35,180 bases of DNA, taken from the NCBI RefSeq assembly GCF_004119495.1, contig NZ_NRQU01000050.1:1-35180 (forward strand), in the 5' to 3' direction. The translations under genes were made by a program, and so were the position numbers. Below the pieces are notes generated by a model. The model made no database searches and was not told the DNA's origin. It saw only the letters and a program-made list of their open reading frames with translations. The stretch is from Flavobacterium sp. YO12. GTDB taxonomy: Bacteria > Bacteroidota > Bacteroidia > Flavobacteriales > Flavobacteriaceae. How positions within the stretch are numbered: position 1 is the first letter of the stretch; each line of letters starts with the position of its first letter. Positions 1-7,423 of this stretch are shown here, piece after piece.

Positions 1-1691
1 CAATGAATCCGTCTCCAGAGGCCGAATATTTTTACAGATATGCGCAATCTTTAAAATCAACTGGGCAGCTTGCCAAAGCTGATAAAGTTCTCAACGAGTT
101 TAATACAAAATACAAAAACGATTCCAGAGGTAAGCTTTATAAAGAAGATGTAAACTATCTCGATCAAATCAAATTAAACTCTGGGCGCTATAAAATTGAA
201 GATGCCGGAATCAACTCTAAATATTCTGACTACGGAAGTTTTGTGTATGACAATAAAATCTATTTTGCATCGGCAAGAGATACTGGTAATTTCAGCCAAA
301 GAAAACACAAATGGACAGGCGAATATTTTACTAACATCTACAATGCAGATATTGATGCCGAAAGCGGAAGTTCGACTAAAGTGAATAAAATAAAAACAGC
401 AATAAATACAAAATTTCACGAATCGTCTCCCGCATTTACTAAAGACGGAAAGACCGTTTATTTTACAAGAAACAATTTTATTGATGGCAAAAAAGGAAAA
501 GATGATAACAAAGTTACTCTAATCAAAATATACAAAGCCACACTCGAAAATGGAAAATGGACCAATATAACTGCTCTTCCTTTTACAAGTGACAGCTTTA
601 GCACTGCTCATCCTGCTTTAAGTCCTGATGAAAAAACACTCTACTTTGCGTCTGATATGCCAGGAACAATAGGACAATCTGATATTTACAAAGTAAGCAT
701 CAACAGCAACGGCGGTTATGGCACTCCTGAAAATTTAGGAAAATCAATTAATACCGAAGGAAAAGAAACATTTCCTTATGTAACTAGTGAAAATGAAATT
801 TATTTTGCTTCTGACGGGCATCCAGGACTTGGCGGACTTGATGTTTTTGTGGGACAATTACAAGATAATGGAACCGTAAGTGATATTCAAAACCTAGGAA
901 GCGACATCAATTCACCTAATGATGATTTCGCCTATATTATTGATCCAACCACGAGAAGAGGTTATTTCAGTTCAAATAAAGCCGGCGGACATGGTTCTGA
1001 TGATATTTATAAATTTCTAGAAACTAGAAGACTAAAATGTCTGCAGGAATTAACTGGTGTAATCACAGATGCGGAAAGCGGCATAATACTGCCTGGAACA
1101 AAACTTACTTTATATGACAGTCAGCAGGTTGTTGTAAGTACAACCATTTCAAATGCCGAAGGAAAATACAGTTTTGCAGTTGAATGTGGCAAATCATATA
1201 ATGTAAGAGCTGTAAAAACAGATTATGCAACTAAAGAAGTAATGGTGAATATTGGAAAAGTAAGTGGAAAAACAGATCTGCCAATTGCTTTGGATAAAAT
1301 CATTTGTAAAGTTGCTATCGGAGATGATTTAGGAAAATGCTTCGGAATAAAAATGATTTATTTTGACCTTGACAAATCAAACATCCGTGTTGAAGCTGCT
1401 TTAGACTTAGAAAAAATATTAGATGTATTGAATCAAAATCCAACTATGAAGTTAGATATTCGTTCGCATACAGACAGTAGAGCAACTCATCAATACAATG
1501 AAGCTTTATCTGACCGAAGAGCAAAATCAACCATTGCTTGGCTTATTAAAAACGGCGTAGCTAAAAATCGTCTGACCGGAAAAGGTTATGGAGAAACACA
1601 GCTCGTAAACAAATGTTCTGATGGAGTACCATGTACTGAAGAAGAACACCAAATGAACAGACGAAGCGAGTTCATTATAGTTGGATTATAA
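1..1691 (+). CDS. OmpA-family outer membrane protein with PD40 propeller repeats (5'-truncated by window edge)
   Basis: The reading frame is open to the left edge, and the first visible Met (base 3) falls inside a TPR-like helical segment (AEYFYRYAQSLKSTGQLAKA). The true start is therefore almost certainly upstream of the window. Visible domains in order are: a TPR remnant (about residues 1-40); WD40/PD40-like beta-propeller repeats (about 60-335, with repeated phrases such as SPDEKTLYFASD and EIYFASDGHPGLGG); a carboxypeptidase-regulatory-like beta sandwich (about 345-435, LTGVITDAESG); and a C-terminal OmpA peptidoglycan-binding domain (about 445-562) with the SHTDSRA, LSDRRAKS and NRRSEF motifs. 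In flavobacteria this architecture is usually encoded beside PorP/SprF-type membrane proteins linked to type IX secretion and gliding. That partner would lie left of this window, so the link is inference. The family call is strong and the exact role is open. Confidence 0.9.
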   Translation, partial: MNPSPEAEYFYRYAQSLKSTGQLAKADKVLNEFNTKYKNDSRGKLYKEDVNYLDQIKLNSGRYKIEDAGINSKYSDYGSFVYDNKIYFASARDTGNFSQRKHKWTGEYFTNIYNADIDAESGSSTKVNKIKTAINTKFHESSPAFTKDGKTVYFTRNNFIDGKKGKDDNKVTLIKIYKATLENGKWTNITALPFTSDSFSTAHPALSPDEKTLYFASDMPGTIGQSDIYKVSINSNGGYGTPENLGKSINTEGKETFPYVTSENEIYFASDGHPGLGGLDVFVGQLQDNGTVSDIQNLGSDINSPNDDFAYIIDPTTRRGYFSSNKAGGHGSDDIYKFLETRRLKCLQELTGVITDAESGIILPGTKLTLYDSQQVVVSTTISNAEGKYSFAVECGKSYNVRAVKTDYATKEVMVNIGKVSGKTDLPIALDKIICKVAIGDDLGKCFGIKMIYFDLDKSNIRVEAALDLEKILDVLNQNPTMKLDIRSHTDSRATHQYNEALSDRRAKSTIAWLIKNGVAKNRLTGKGYGETQLVNKCSDGVPCTEEEHQMNRRSEFIIVGL

Positions 1692-1713
1692 TACTCCCAA
1701 AATATATTATATC

Positions 1714-1746
1714 AAAAAAGCTGTCTATAACTAGACAGCTTTTTTT
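1714..1746 (+). terminator. Rho-independent terminator after the OmpA-family gene (A/T-flanked, possibly bidirectional)
   Basis: A perfect 9-bp stem (1719-1727 with 1732-1740, AGCTGTCTA/TAGACAGCT) has a 4-nt loop. It is preceded by A6 and followed by T6, so it can work on either strand. It lies 28 bases after the OmpA stop. Confidence 0.85.
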
Positions 1747-1748
1747 AC

Positions 1749-1781
1749 AAAAAAAAACGTTGTAACTCAGGAATTACAACG
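1749..1781 (-). terminator. Rho-independent terminator for the CAP-domain lipoprotein gene
   Basis: An 8-bp stem (1758-1765 with 1774-1781, CGTTGTAA/TTACAACG) has an 8-nt loop. On the minus strand it is followed directly by a run of nine T (A9 at 1749-1757). It is back to back with the terminator of the convergent OmpA gene. Confidence 0.8.
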
Positions 1782-1812
1782 AAAACTAACCAACCAATTT
1801 GAAAGTTTTTCT

Positions 1813-2316
1813 TTAAATTTTTGCAAATATATTAGTGTAATATTTTTTTCCTGTTGTAGGATCGGTAGATATTGAAATACCAAAATGAGTATAATTTCCT
1901 TCGATATTTTCTTTGTGTCCCGGGCTGTCCAGCCAAGCTCTCACAGCTGCTTCAGAAGTTTTATAGTTATAAGCAACATTTTCTCCAACCGTTTTGGCGC
2001 CTAGAACACTTTCAATGTTTTTAGACCTCAAAACAAAATCATTGTGATTTACGAGGTTGTTATCAATCATATATTTATTATGAACTTCACATTCATAAGA
2101 GATATGATTAATCTTTTCCAATGCATTTAAACCAATACTTTTCCGGTAATCGTTTATTAATTGCATTGTTTCTAATTCAGACGCATTGTAGCTGTAGTCT
2201 GTAATTAATTTTTCTGTACCCCCAGTACTTTCCGTACCTTCTGCGACTTCTGCCGAGCATGAGTTCATTGTGATCGAAATCACAATGAACAGCATGGCGC
2301 ACATAACTTTTTTCAT
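1813..2316 (-). CDS. CAP (SCP/PR-1-like) domain lipoprotein
   Basis: This 167-residue exported protein has a lysine-start, hydrophobic signal (MKKVMCAMLFIVISITMNSC). The Cys near residue 20 is a plausible lipobox cysteine, although MNSC is a loose match. Residues about 50-167 form a CAP/SCP domain: LINDYRKSIGLNAL opens it, a His-containing helix (HNKYM, NHNDF) follows, then the GENVAYN motif, AVRAWLDSPGHKENI (the CAP signature with its His) and the closing HFGISIS...KKYYTNIFA strand. Bacterial YkwD-like CAP proteins are secreted and their biochemical role is mostly unknown; they are not proven enzymes. The gene is monocistronic and converges on the OmpA gene. Only four residues separate the proposed Cys from an acidic/Gly-rich linker, typical of a surface lipoprotein. 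Confidence 0.88.
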   Translation of the reverse strand: MKKVMCAMLFIVISITMNSCSAEVAEGTESTGGTEKLITDYSYNASELETMQLINDYRKSIGLNALEKINHISYECEVHNKYMIDNNLVNHNDFVLRSKNIESVLGAKTVGENVAYNYKTSEAAVRAWLDSPGHKENIEGNYTHFGISISTDPTTGKKYYTNIFAKI

Positions 2317-2484
2317 AATCTTAGTAGTTTAGTTTTAAAGTAAATGTTGGGGCAAAAACCTTAAATAATTATGTGACAATCTTTTTACATTTCTATATCA
2401 AACGTATTTAATTTATCGGTAAACTACAAAAAAAATCGACAAACTACATAAAATATTTTTAAACAAAAGTAAAAATCCTACAAA

Positions 2485-3129
2485 TCAAGAAGAAAGACGC
2501 TCAATCTTCCATGAAAAATCAGATTGGCTTGTGTAGCGAATACGGTCGTGAAGTCTATTTGGTCTTCCCTGCCAAAATTCTACTTGTAAAGGAGTCACAA
2601 TAAATCCACCCCAATTTTCAGGTCTTGGAATAGGTTTTCCTTCAAATTCATGTTCCAGCTTTTTTAGGTTTTCTTCTAAGAAAGTTCGAGACGGAATCAC
2701 TTCGCTTTGATTAGAAACAATTGCTCCTAACTTACTCCCATCAGGACGAGAATCAAAATAACCGTCAGAAATATTTTCAGACGTTTTTTGGGCAATTCCT
2801 TTAATAATTACCTGACGTTCCATTTCCTGCCAGAAAAAAGACAAACAAACATTAGGATTGGCTTCTATAGCCTTTCCTTTTTCAGAATTATAATTGGTAT
2901 AAAAGATAAAACCTTCCTCAGAGAATTTCTTTAATAAAACCACACGAGATTTAGGAAATCCGTCTAATCCAATCGTAGAAACAGTCATTGCATTGACTTC
3001 TCCGCTTCCGCCAAAATCCTCAACTTCATGAAACCATCTGTTAAAAAGATTAATTGGATCTTCAGGAATATTAGTTTCTAATAATTCACTTTTCTCGTAA
3101 GATTTTCTATAATTGCTTAAATCGTTCAT
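2485..3129 (-). CDS. pdxH: Pyridoxamine/pyridoxine 5'-phosphate oxidase
   Basis: FMN-dependent oxidase that makes pyridoxal 5'-phosphate, the last step of vitamin B6 cofactor synthesis and salvage, in the cytoplasm. The 214-residue product beginning MNDLSNYRKSYEK has the family order: PINLFNRWFHEVED, the FMN/substrate segment SRVVLLKKFSEEGFIFYTNYNSEKGKAIEANP, CLSFFWQEMERQVIIKG, SRPDGSKLGAIVSNQSEVI, and the C-terminal WGGFIVTPLQVEFWQGRPNRLHDRIRY signature (given here in parts: GRPNRLHDR is diagnostic). The frame stays open 30 bases further upstream to another ATG (3159), but those ten residues are lysine-rich and not family-like, so I chose 3129. It is the last gene of the pyrR-to-pdxH minus-strand block, separated from rnz by a palindromic repeat. 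Confidence 0.95.
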   Translation of the reverse strand: MNDLSNYRKSYEKSELLETNIPEDPINLFNRWFHEVEDFGGSGEVNAMTVSTIGLDGFPKSRVVLLKKFSEEGFIFYTNYNSEKGKAIEANPNVCLSFFWQEMERQVIIKGIAQKTSENISDGYFDSRPDGSKLGAIVSNQSEVIPSRTFLEENLKKLEHEFEGKPIPRPENWGGFIVTPLQVEFWQGRPNRLHDRIRYTSQSDFSWKIERLSS

Positions 3130-3166
3130 GATTGTTGATTTTAGTTTATTTTTTTTCAAGTTTCAA

Positions 3167-3238
3167 GTATGTCAGGCTGAGCGAAGTCGAAGCCCTTCTT
3201 GTCTCAAAAGCCCTTCGACTTCCCTCAGGGTGACATAC
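3167..3238. repeat. REP-like palindromic element, family A copy 1
   Basis: An inverted repeat of about 30 bp per arm (3167-3197 with 3208-3238) is built on GTATGTCAGGCTGAGCGAAG / CTTCCCTCAGGGTGACATAC. The arms mismatch only at GG/CC and C/G positions. It fills the gap between rnz and pdxH and is preceded by TTTCAAGTTTCAAGT. A second copy is at 4722-4803. Confidence 0.85.
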
Positions 3239-3265
3239 GTATATTAAAGTTTAAAACCTATGTAA

Positions 3266-3283
3266 CTTTGCACCTTTGCAACT
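3266..3283 (+). repeat. 18-bp dispersed repeat CTTTGCACCTTTGCAACT (copy 1)
   Basis: An exact 18-mer, found again as the reverse complement at 12284-12301. It contains two TTTG words, the Bacteroidota -33 promoter motif. Here it lies just after the rnz stop (minus strand). Confidence 0.6.
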
Positions 3284-3289
3284 CACAAA

Positions 3290-4195
3290 TTAAAATTCAA
3301 AACTCAAACCGTCATCTCCTAAAAGAACATTAGGAAAAACAGATTCTGCCTCTTGTTTAAAACGCTCAATTCCGTCGTATCGTGTCGAATAGTGCCCTAA
3401 AACCAATTGTTTTACATTTGCTTTTAATGCAATTTGCGCTGCTTCTTTTGCAGTCGAATGAAGCGTTTTTAGTGCCAAAGGAGCTTCAGACTCTAAAAAA
3501 GTAGATTCATGATATAAAACATCTACATTTTCAATAATCGGAATTATATCTTCGTTATAAACGGTATCAGAACAAAATGCATAACTCATTGACGGTATAG
3601 GATCAAACGATAATTTTTCGTTTTCTATTATAGTTCCATCATCAAGCTTAACATCTCCGCCATTTTTTATTTTTTGATAATAAGCAACATGGATATTATA
3701 GTGCTGAACTGCTTCTATGTTTAATTTTCTCTCTCCCGGTTTTTCCTGAAACAAGAATCCATTGGTATAAACACGATGTTTAAGCGGAATAGTTTTAACG
3801 ATAACTTTAGCGTCTTCAAAAATTACTTCACTTTTCTTCGACTCCAATTCATGAAAAAACAAGCTATAAGTAGTCCAAGATTCCGTCAGCTTCAATTGAA
3901 GAAGAATTAATTCTTTAATTCCTTTTGGTCCGTAAATATGTAAATCGGTGGTTCTGCCTAAAAGAGAAAAAGTCGAAATGGTTCCAATTAATCCGTAAAG
4001 ATGATCGCCATGAAGATGCGAAATAAAGATGTGATTAATTTTTGAGAATTTAATCTTGTTTTTTCGAAGCTGTACCTGAGTTCCTTCTCCGCAATCAATC
4101 AAAAATAAACGATTCTTGATTTCTAAAACCTGCGAAGTTGGGTTAGTAAGTGTTCTAGGAGTTGCGGCATAACAGCCAAGTATAGTTAGCTTCAA
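3290..4195 (-). CDS. rnz: Ribonuclease Z (tRNA 3'-end endonuclease)
   Basis: Metallo-beta-lactamase-fold nuclease that removes 3' trailers from tRNA precursors. The 301-residue length fits the short bacterial RNase Z. The sequence shows the N-terminal LGCYAATPT-like strand, LIDCGEGTQVQL (residues 32-43), the zinc motif FISHLHGDHLYGL with H60, H62, D64 and H65, the FCSDTVYN motif holding the bridging Asp, and the late histidines in LHSTAKEAA and LGHYSTRY. A flexible-arm segment (about 150-185, LKHRVYTNGFLF) is present. Start ATG at 4195 gives a clean N-terminus. It lies downstream of a small STAS-like gene, separated from it by an AT-rich repeat. Confidence 0.97.
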   Translation of the reverse strand: MKLTILGCYAATPRTLTNPTSQVLEIKNRLFLIDCGEGTQVQLRKNKIKFSKINHIFISHLHGDHLYGLIGTISTFSLLGRTTDLHIYGPKGIKELILLQLKLTESWTTYSLFFHELESKKSEVIFEDAKVIVKTIPLKHRVYTNGFLFQEKPGERKLNIEAVQHYNIHVAYYQKIKNGGDVKLDDGTIIENEKLSFDPIPSMSYAFCSDTVYNEDIIPIIENVDVLYHESTFLESEAPLALKTLHSTAKEAAQIALKANVKQLVLGHYSTRYDGIERFKQEAESVFPNVLLGDDGLSFEF

Positions 4196-4197
4196 TT

Positions 4198-4297
4198 TAA
4201 TGTTTATTCGTTTATTTGGTGAATCGTTTAATCGCGTTAAATCATAATCAAAAACTTATCGATTAAACAGTTAAACAAATCAACGATTAACCGATTC
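4198..4297. repeat. AT-rich GATTAAAC-type inverted repeat, family B copy 1
   Basis: The gap between the STAS-like gene and rnz consists of repeated TTTATTCG/GTTTAATCG words on one side and CGATTAAAC/CGATTAACCGATT words on the other. A recognisably similar block fills the pyrR-pyrB gap at 5785-5888. Confidence 0.6.
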
Positions 4298-4298
4298 T

Positions 4299-4631
4299 TT
4301 AAAATCCTAAGTCTCTTTCAATTTCTTCCATTTCGATAATATCGTGCGCTTCTAAAAGTGAAGGCACAACAACTAATTTATCTGAAACAGCATTAAAATC
4401 AAGATCAGAAACTACAATTACAAATGATTTTTTGGCTTTTTTCTGAGATTTAGCAAGAGGTAAAAAAAGTTTCAAATCATTTTCTGAAAGTTCAGAATCC
4501 GATAACAGATCGATTATAACATTATGTTTTTCAAAGGTTTTAAATTGCTGCGTTACTTTTTCTACAAAGCCATTAAAATCACCTTGTGTATTTTTTATTG
4601 TAACGGTATGTCCTTTTTGATCTACTTTCAT
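4299..4631 (-). CDS. Small STAS-like protein of unknown function
   Basis: A 110-residue soluble protein with no signal peptide or membrane segment. The alternating beta/alpha pattern (VTIKNTQGDF, NVIIDLLSD, LKLFLPLAKSQKKAKKSFVIVVSDLD, LVVVPSLLEAHDIIEMEEIERDLGF) resembles a STAS/anti-sigma-antagonist-like domain: a beta strand, a helix, then VIIDLL and SFVIVV strands and an acidic C-terminal helix. The usual phosphorylatable Ser of anti-sigma antagonists (D-x-S-G) is not evident, so it is probably not a classical SpoIIAA-like switch. Proteins of this kind next to rnz are, as I recall, sometimes mislabelled ribonuclease Z, but nothing here resembles a nuclease. Position between pyrB and rnz suggests co-transcription. 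No specific function can be assigned. Confidence 0.75.
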   Translation of the reverse strand: MKVDQKGHTVTIKNTQGDFNGFVEKVTQQFKTFEKHNVIIDLLSDSELSENDLKLFLPLAKSQKKAKKSFVIVVSDLDFNAVSDKLVVVPSLLEAHDIIEMEEIERDLGF

Positions 4632-4721
4632 TTTATAATTTATGCGCTAATATTTTTTGATGAGCTAAGTTACGAAGTTTTTCCAAGTTTCGGGTTTCAA
4701 GTTTCAAGTTTGTCTCAACTT

Positions 4722-4803
4722 TGTCAGGCTGAGCGAAGTCGAAGCCCTTATTTGCAAAACACATTTTGTACATAAAAGCCCTTCGACTTCGCTCAGGGTG
4801 ACA
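4722..4803. repeat. REP-like palindromic element, family A copy 2
   Basis: TGTCAGGCTGAGCGAAGTCG opens the left arm and the right arm closes with CGACTTCGCTCAGGGTGACA, around an AT-rich centre. It is nested inside a wider inverted repeat of TTTCAAGTTTC words (about 4688-4711 versus 4825-4848). It lies between pyrB and the STAS-like gene and matches copy 1 at 3167-3238. Confidence 0.85.
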
Positions 4804-4857
4804 TTCGGGTATTCACGTTCCAACAACCTGAAACCTGAAACTTGAAACTAAATATTA

Positions 4858-5784
4858 TTATTGAATCTTAGAAGCCAAAAGATAAATAACCGCCATTCTA
4901 ATTGCTACACCATTTTCAACTTGATTCAAGATAACAGAATGGTCAGAATCTGCTACTTCAGATGTAATCTCTACTCCCCTGTTTATTGGTCCTGGGTGCA
5001 TGATTACGATTTCTTTTCCAAGAGAATCTAAAAGCGGTTTATCAACTCCGTATTGCTGTGCGTACTCACGTGTTGATGGGAAAAAATTCACATCCATACG
5101 TTCGTTTTGTACACGAAGCATATTCGCAACGTCGCACCATTCTAAAGCTTTACGCAAATTTGGTTCAACCGTAACACCAAGTGATTCGATATATCTTGGA
5201 ATCAACGTTTTTGGTCCGCAAACTTTAACTTCTGCGCCCTGCATTTGCAAAGCATATATATTGGATAAGGCTACTCTCGAATGCAGAATATCACCTACAA
5301 TAACCACTTTTTTTCCAGCAACATCTCCCAGTTTTTCTCTGATAGAATAACTATCCAACAAAGCTTGAGTTGGATGTTCGTGCGCTCCATCTCCAGCATT
5401 TACAATACTCGCTTTGACATTTTTAGACAAAAAATAAGCCGCTCCGGGATTAGAGTGGCGCATTACAACCATATCTACTTTCATCGAAAGGATATTATTT
5501 ACAGTATCAATCAGAGTTTCTCCTTTTTTAACAGATGATTGAGCTGCAGAAAAACTGATGACATCAGCAGACAAACGTTTCTGCGCTAATTCAAAAGAGA
5601 GTTTTGTTCTTGTACTGTTTTCAAAGAAAATATTGGCAATGGTAATATCTCGTAATGAAGGAACTTTTTTAATTGGTCGATTAATGACTTCTTTAAAATG
5701 ATCTGCCGTTTCAAAAATCAGGTTAATATCATTCTCGTTGATATATTTTATTCCTAATAAATGATTTACGCTTAATTCTTTCAT
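4858..5784 (-). CDS. pyrB: Aspartate carbamoyltransferase catalytic subunit
   Basis: Condenses carbamoyl phosphate with aspartate, the committed step of pyrimidine synthesis. The 308-residue length is typical. Landmarks are the carbamoyl-phosphate loop FFENSTRTKLSFELA (about residues 53-67, S-T-R-T), SSVKKGETLIDT (the mobile loop with Ser and Lys), VMRHSNPGAA, the NAGDGAHEHPTQALLD signature (H-P-T-Q), the aspartate-domain strand KKVVIVGDILHSRVA, and HPGPINRGVEI near the C-terminus. No PyrI regulatory subunit is seen, as is usual where PyrR controls the pathway. It follows pyrR on the minus strand with a 106-base gap occupied by an AT-rich repeat, so the two are probably co-transcribed. Confidence 0.97.
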   Translation of the reverse strand: MKELSVNHLLGIKYINENDINLIFETADHFKEVINRPIKKVPSLRDITIANIFFENSTRTKLSFELAQKRLSADVISFSAAQSSVKKGETLIDTVNNILSMKVDMVVMRHSNPGAAYFLSKNVKASIVNAGDGAHEHPTQALLDSYSIREKLGDVAGKKVVIVGDILHSRVALSNIYALQMQGAEVKVCGPKTLIPRYIESLGVTVEPNLRKALEWCDVANMLRVQNERMDVNFFPSTREYAQQYGVDKPLLDSLGKEIVIMHPGPINRGVEITSEVADSDHSVILNQVENGVAIRMAVIYLLASKIQ

Positions 5785-5888
5785 TTTTATTGTTTATTTG
5801 TTTATTCGTTGAATTGTTTAATCGTTTTTTTTCTAATCGGTTAATCGGCGTTGCTACCGATTAAACAATTAACCGGTTAACCGATTAA
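5785..5888. repeat. AT-rich GATTAAAC-type inverted repeat, family B copy 2
   Basis: Arms GTTGAATTGTTTAATCG (5808-5824) and CGATTAAACAATTAAC (5858-5873) pair almost fully. Additional TAATCGG/CCGATTA tandem words lie around them. It fills the whole pyrR-pyrB gap and resembles the block at 4198-4297. Confidence 0.65.
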
Positions 5889-5890
5889 AC

Positions 5891-6430
5891 TTAATTCGTC
5901 ACTAAGTGAACAACATCTTCACCATCATTTTCTTTCCAGCTTACTATCACTTTTTCGCCATTAATAGCATCTACCTGACGACCTCTATAATCAGGCTGAA
6001 TTGGTAAATGACGACTGAAACGTCTGTCAATTAAAACCAGTAATTCAATTTCTGAAGGTCTTCCAAAAGATTGAATTGCCGTTAAAGCAGAACGAATGCT
6101 TCGACCGGTAAACAAAACATCATCAATAAAAATGACTTTTTTGTTTTCGACTATAAAATTGATTTGGGTTTTATTGGCTTCAAGCGGTTTATCAGTACGA
6201 CGAAAATCATCTCTAAAAAAAGTGATATCCAGATATCCCAAAGAAATTTCGGGAACCTTATATTCGTTTTCTAATATTTGTTTTAAACGTTCCGCTAAAA
6301 AAACACCTCTTGGCTGAATTCCCACTAAAATAGTTTCTGAGAAATCAAGATGTTTTTCGATTAACTGACAAGCCAAACGATGGAGTATGATAGTAACTTC
6401 TTTTGAATTAAGTAATACTTTTTGGCTCAT
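5891..6430 (-). CDS. pyrR: PyrR: pyrimidine regulatory protein / uracil phosphoribosyltransferase
   Basis: A 179-residue phosphoribosyltransferase-fold protein. In characterised relatives PyrR binds pyr mRNA and also forms UMP from uracil and PRPP. The PRPP-binding motif is VIFIDDVLFTGRSIRSAL (the acidic pair DD followed by TGRS). The substrate hood LVGIQPRGVFLAERL and the flexible loop region DITFFRDDFR are also present, and the end (VNAINGEKVIVSWKEN-like, DVVHLV) matches the family. It heads the pyrR-pyrB block. I did not find a convincing PyrR-binding anti-antiterminator hairpin upstream, so whether the protein acts as an attenuator here is not shown by the sequence. Start ATG 6430 lies 24 bases after a TAnnTTTG match. 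Confidence 0.93.
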   Translation of the reverse strand: MSQKVLLNSKEVTIILHRLACQLIEKHLDFSETILVGIQPRGVFLAERLKQILENEYKVPEISLGYLDITFFRDDFRRTDKPLEANKTQINFIVENKKVIFIDDVLFTGRSIRSALTAIQSFGRPSEIELLVLIDRRFSRHLPIQPDYRGRQVDAINGEKVIVSWKENDGEDVVHLVTN

Positions 6431-6453
6431 AAGTAATTGTAATGTTTGGTTGG

Positions 6454-6461
6454 CAAATATA
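6454..6461 (-). promoter_or_regulatory. Candidate Bacteroidota -7 element (TATATTTG) upstream of pyrR
   Basis: The minus strand reads TATATTTG, an exact TAnnTTTG match, 24 bases before the pyrR start codon. No clear TTTG was found at the -33 distance, so only half of the promoter is supported. Confidence 0.45.
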
Positions 6462-6684
6462 CGAAATCAGAATTTATTTGTTGGGGTGTTGGGGTGGGAA
6501 ATATCATTTTTTGTAATGAATGAGATTTCAACTATACAATCAAATCCAAATAAACCATTATATTTCTTATTTCTGAAAACATAATTTTCTTTTTGAAAAA
6601 TATTTTGTTTTTAAAAAACATATTTTAGCAAAGAAAAACAGAAAATGAAAACCGAATAAAACTACAAATAATCTTAAATTTAAT

Positions 6685-7359
6685 ATGAAAAAAATCCTCT
6701 TTGTTTTAGTACAAATTCTATTAGTAAACCAAATAAATGCTCAGAAATTATCATCAGACTGGCAAAAAATGAGATTAAAAGGAACAATAAATAAAATAGT
6801 TGAAATACACGAGAGCTGCCCATCTGTAATGGTAGAAGGAGGCACATTTTATTGCCCAAAAGACACTACTAGTTATGAATTTAATCAAAAGGGATATTTA
6901 ACAAAATCTATTTCTGAAAATGATAATAGAAAAAAATCAAATTTAAATGGATTAGAATATATTACTACTTATGAAAATGTTGAAGGTGTACAAAAGAAAA
7001 GTGCTGAAGATGTTTACAATGCAAAAAAACAATTAATCAAACAATCTATTTATTATGTTCATACTGCAAAAGAGCAGATATTAAATCAATGGGAGTATTT
7101 TTATGATAATAATGGAAATAAAATCAAGGAAAAAACTACAGAATGGTGGAATGGAAATATAACCGTTAACTTAAGTGATCTTAATAAATATGGAGATACA
7201 ACAAAAAGACAAACTTTGAGAAATGATAAAATTGTTAGTGAAGAAGAGTTTGATTATAACTATACCAATGATAAATATGGCAACTGGATAAGTAAAACTT
7301 CATCGAGTGGTAATAATAGTGAAACCTGGACAAGAAAAATCTCTTATTATAAAAAATAA
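6685..7359 (+). CDS. Secreted protein of unknown function with YD-like beta repeats
   Basis: A 224-residue product. The N-terminal signal peptide MKKILFVLVQILLVNQINAQ ends in NAQ-K, a normal signal peptidase I site. The mature part is made of short beta-hairpin units with recurring aromatic-Asp/Asn-x-x-Gly turns: YEFNQKGYLTKS, VYNAKKQLIKQ, EYFYDNNGNKIKEKT, DLNKYGDTTKRQT and YTNDKYGNWISKT. This resembles the YD/RHS-type or MORN-like antiparallel repeats often seen in short secreted Bacteroidota proteins. Two Cys (in HESCPS and TFYCPK) could form a disulfide. No catalytic motif is visible and I do not recognise a named family. It stands alone in front of the methyltransferase unit, separated from it by a strong palindrome, so it is probably a separate transcript. 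Confidence 0.7.
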   Translation: MKKILFVLVQILLVNQINAQKLSSDWQKMRLKGTINKIVEIHESCPSVMVEGGTFYCPKDTTSYEFNQKGYLTKSISENDNRKKSNLNGLEYITTYENVEGVQKKSAEDVYNAKKQLIKQSIYYVHTAKEQILNQWEYFYDNNGNKIKEKTTEWWNGNITVNLSDLNKYGDTTKRQTLRNDKIVSEEEFDYNYTNDKYGNWISKTSSSGNNSETWTRKISYYKK

Positions 7360-7371
7360 GATTTCCCCGCT

Positions 7372-7395
7372 CTGCGAAGTCTCCTGACTTCGCAG
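7372..7395. repeat. Short perfect palindrome (10-bp stem, 4-nt loop), REP-like
   Basis: CTGCGAAGTC pairs with GACTTCGCAG around TCCT. No T-tract follows on the plus strand (AGCGACAACAG), so it is not a canonical terminator. It sits 12 bases after the stop of the secreted-protein gene. Its GAAGTC core echoes the family A repeats without being a copy of them. Confidence 0.6.
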
Positions 7396-7423
7396 CGACA
7401 ACAGTAGAACAAAACTAAAATCA

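Noticed and set aside
3167..4803. Repeats read as a possible CRISPR array or attachment sites
   Set aside because: Only two copies, 1.5 kb apart, palindromic and without regular spacers or cas/integrase genes; they fit REP-like elements.
5000..5538. Plus-strand frames of 85-116 codons across pyrB
   Set aside because: Antisense shadows of pyrB, whose catalytic motifs are complete on the minus strand.
6431..6600. Possible PyrR-responsive attenuator before pyrR
   Set aside because: No anti-antiterminator/terminator pair and no convincing PyrR-binding loop; the likely 5' leader is only about 20 bases.
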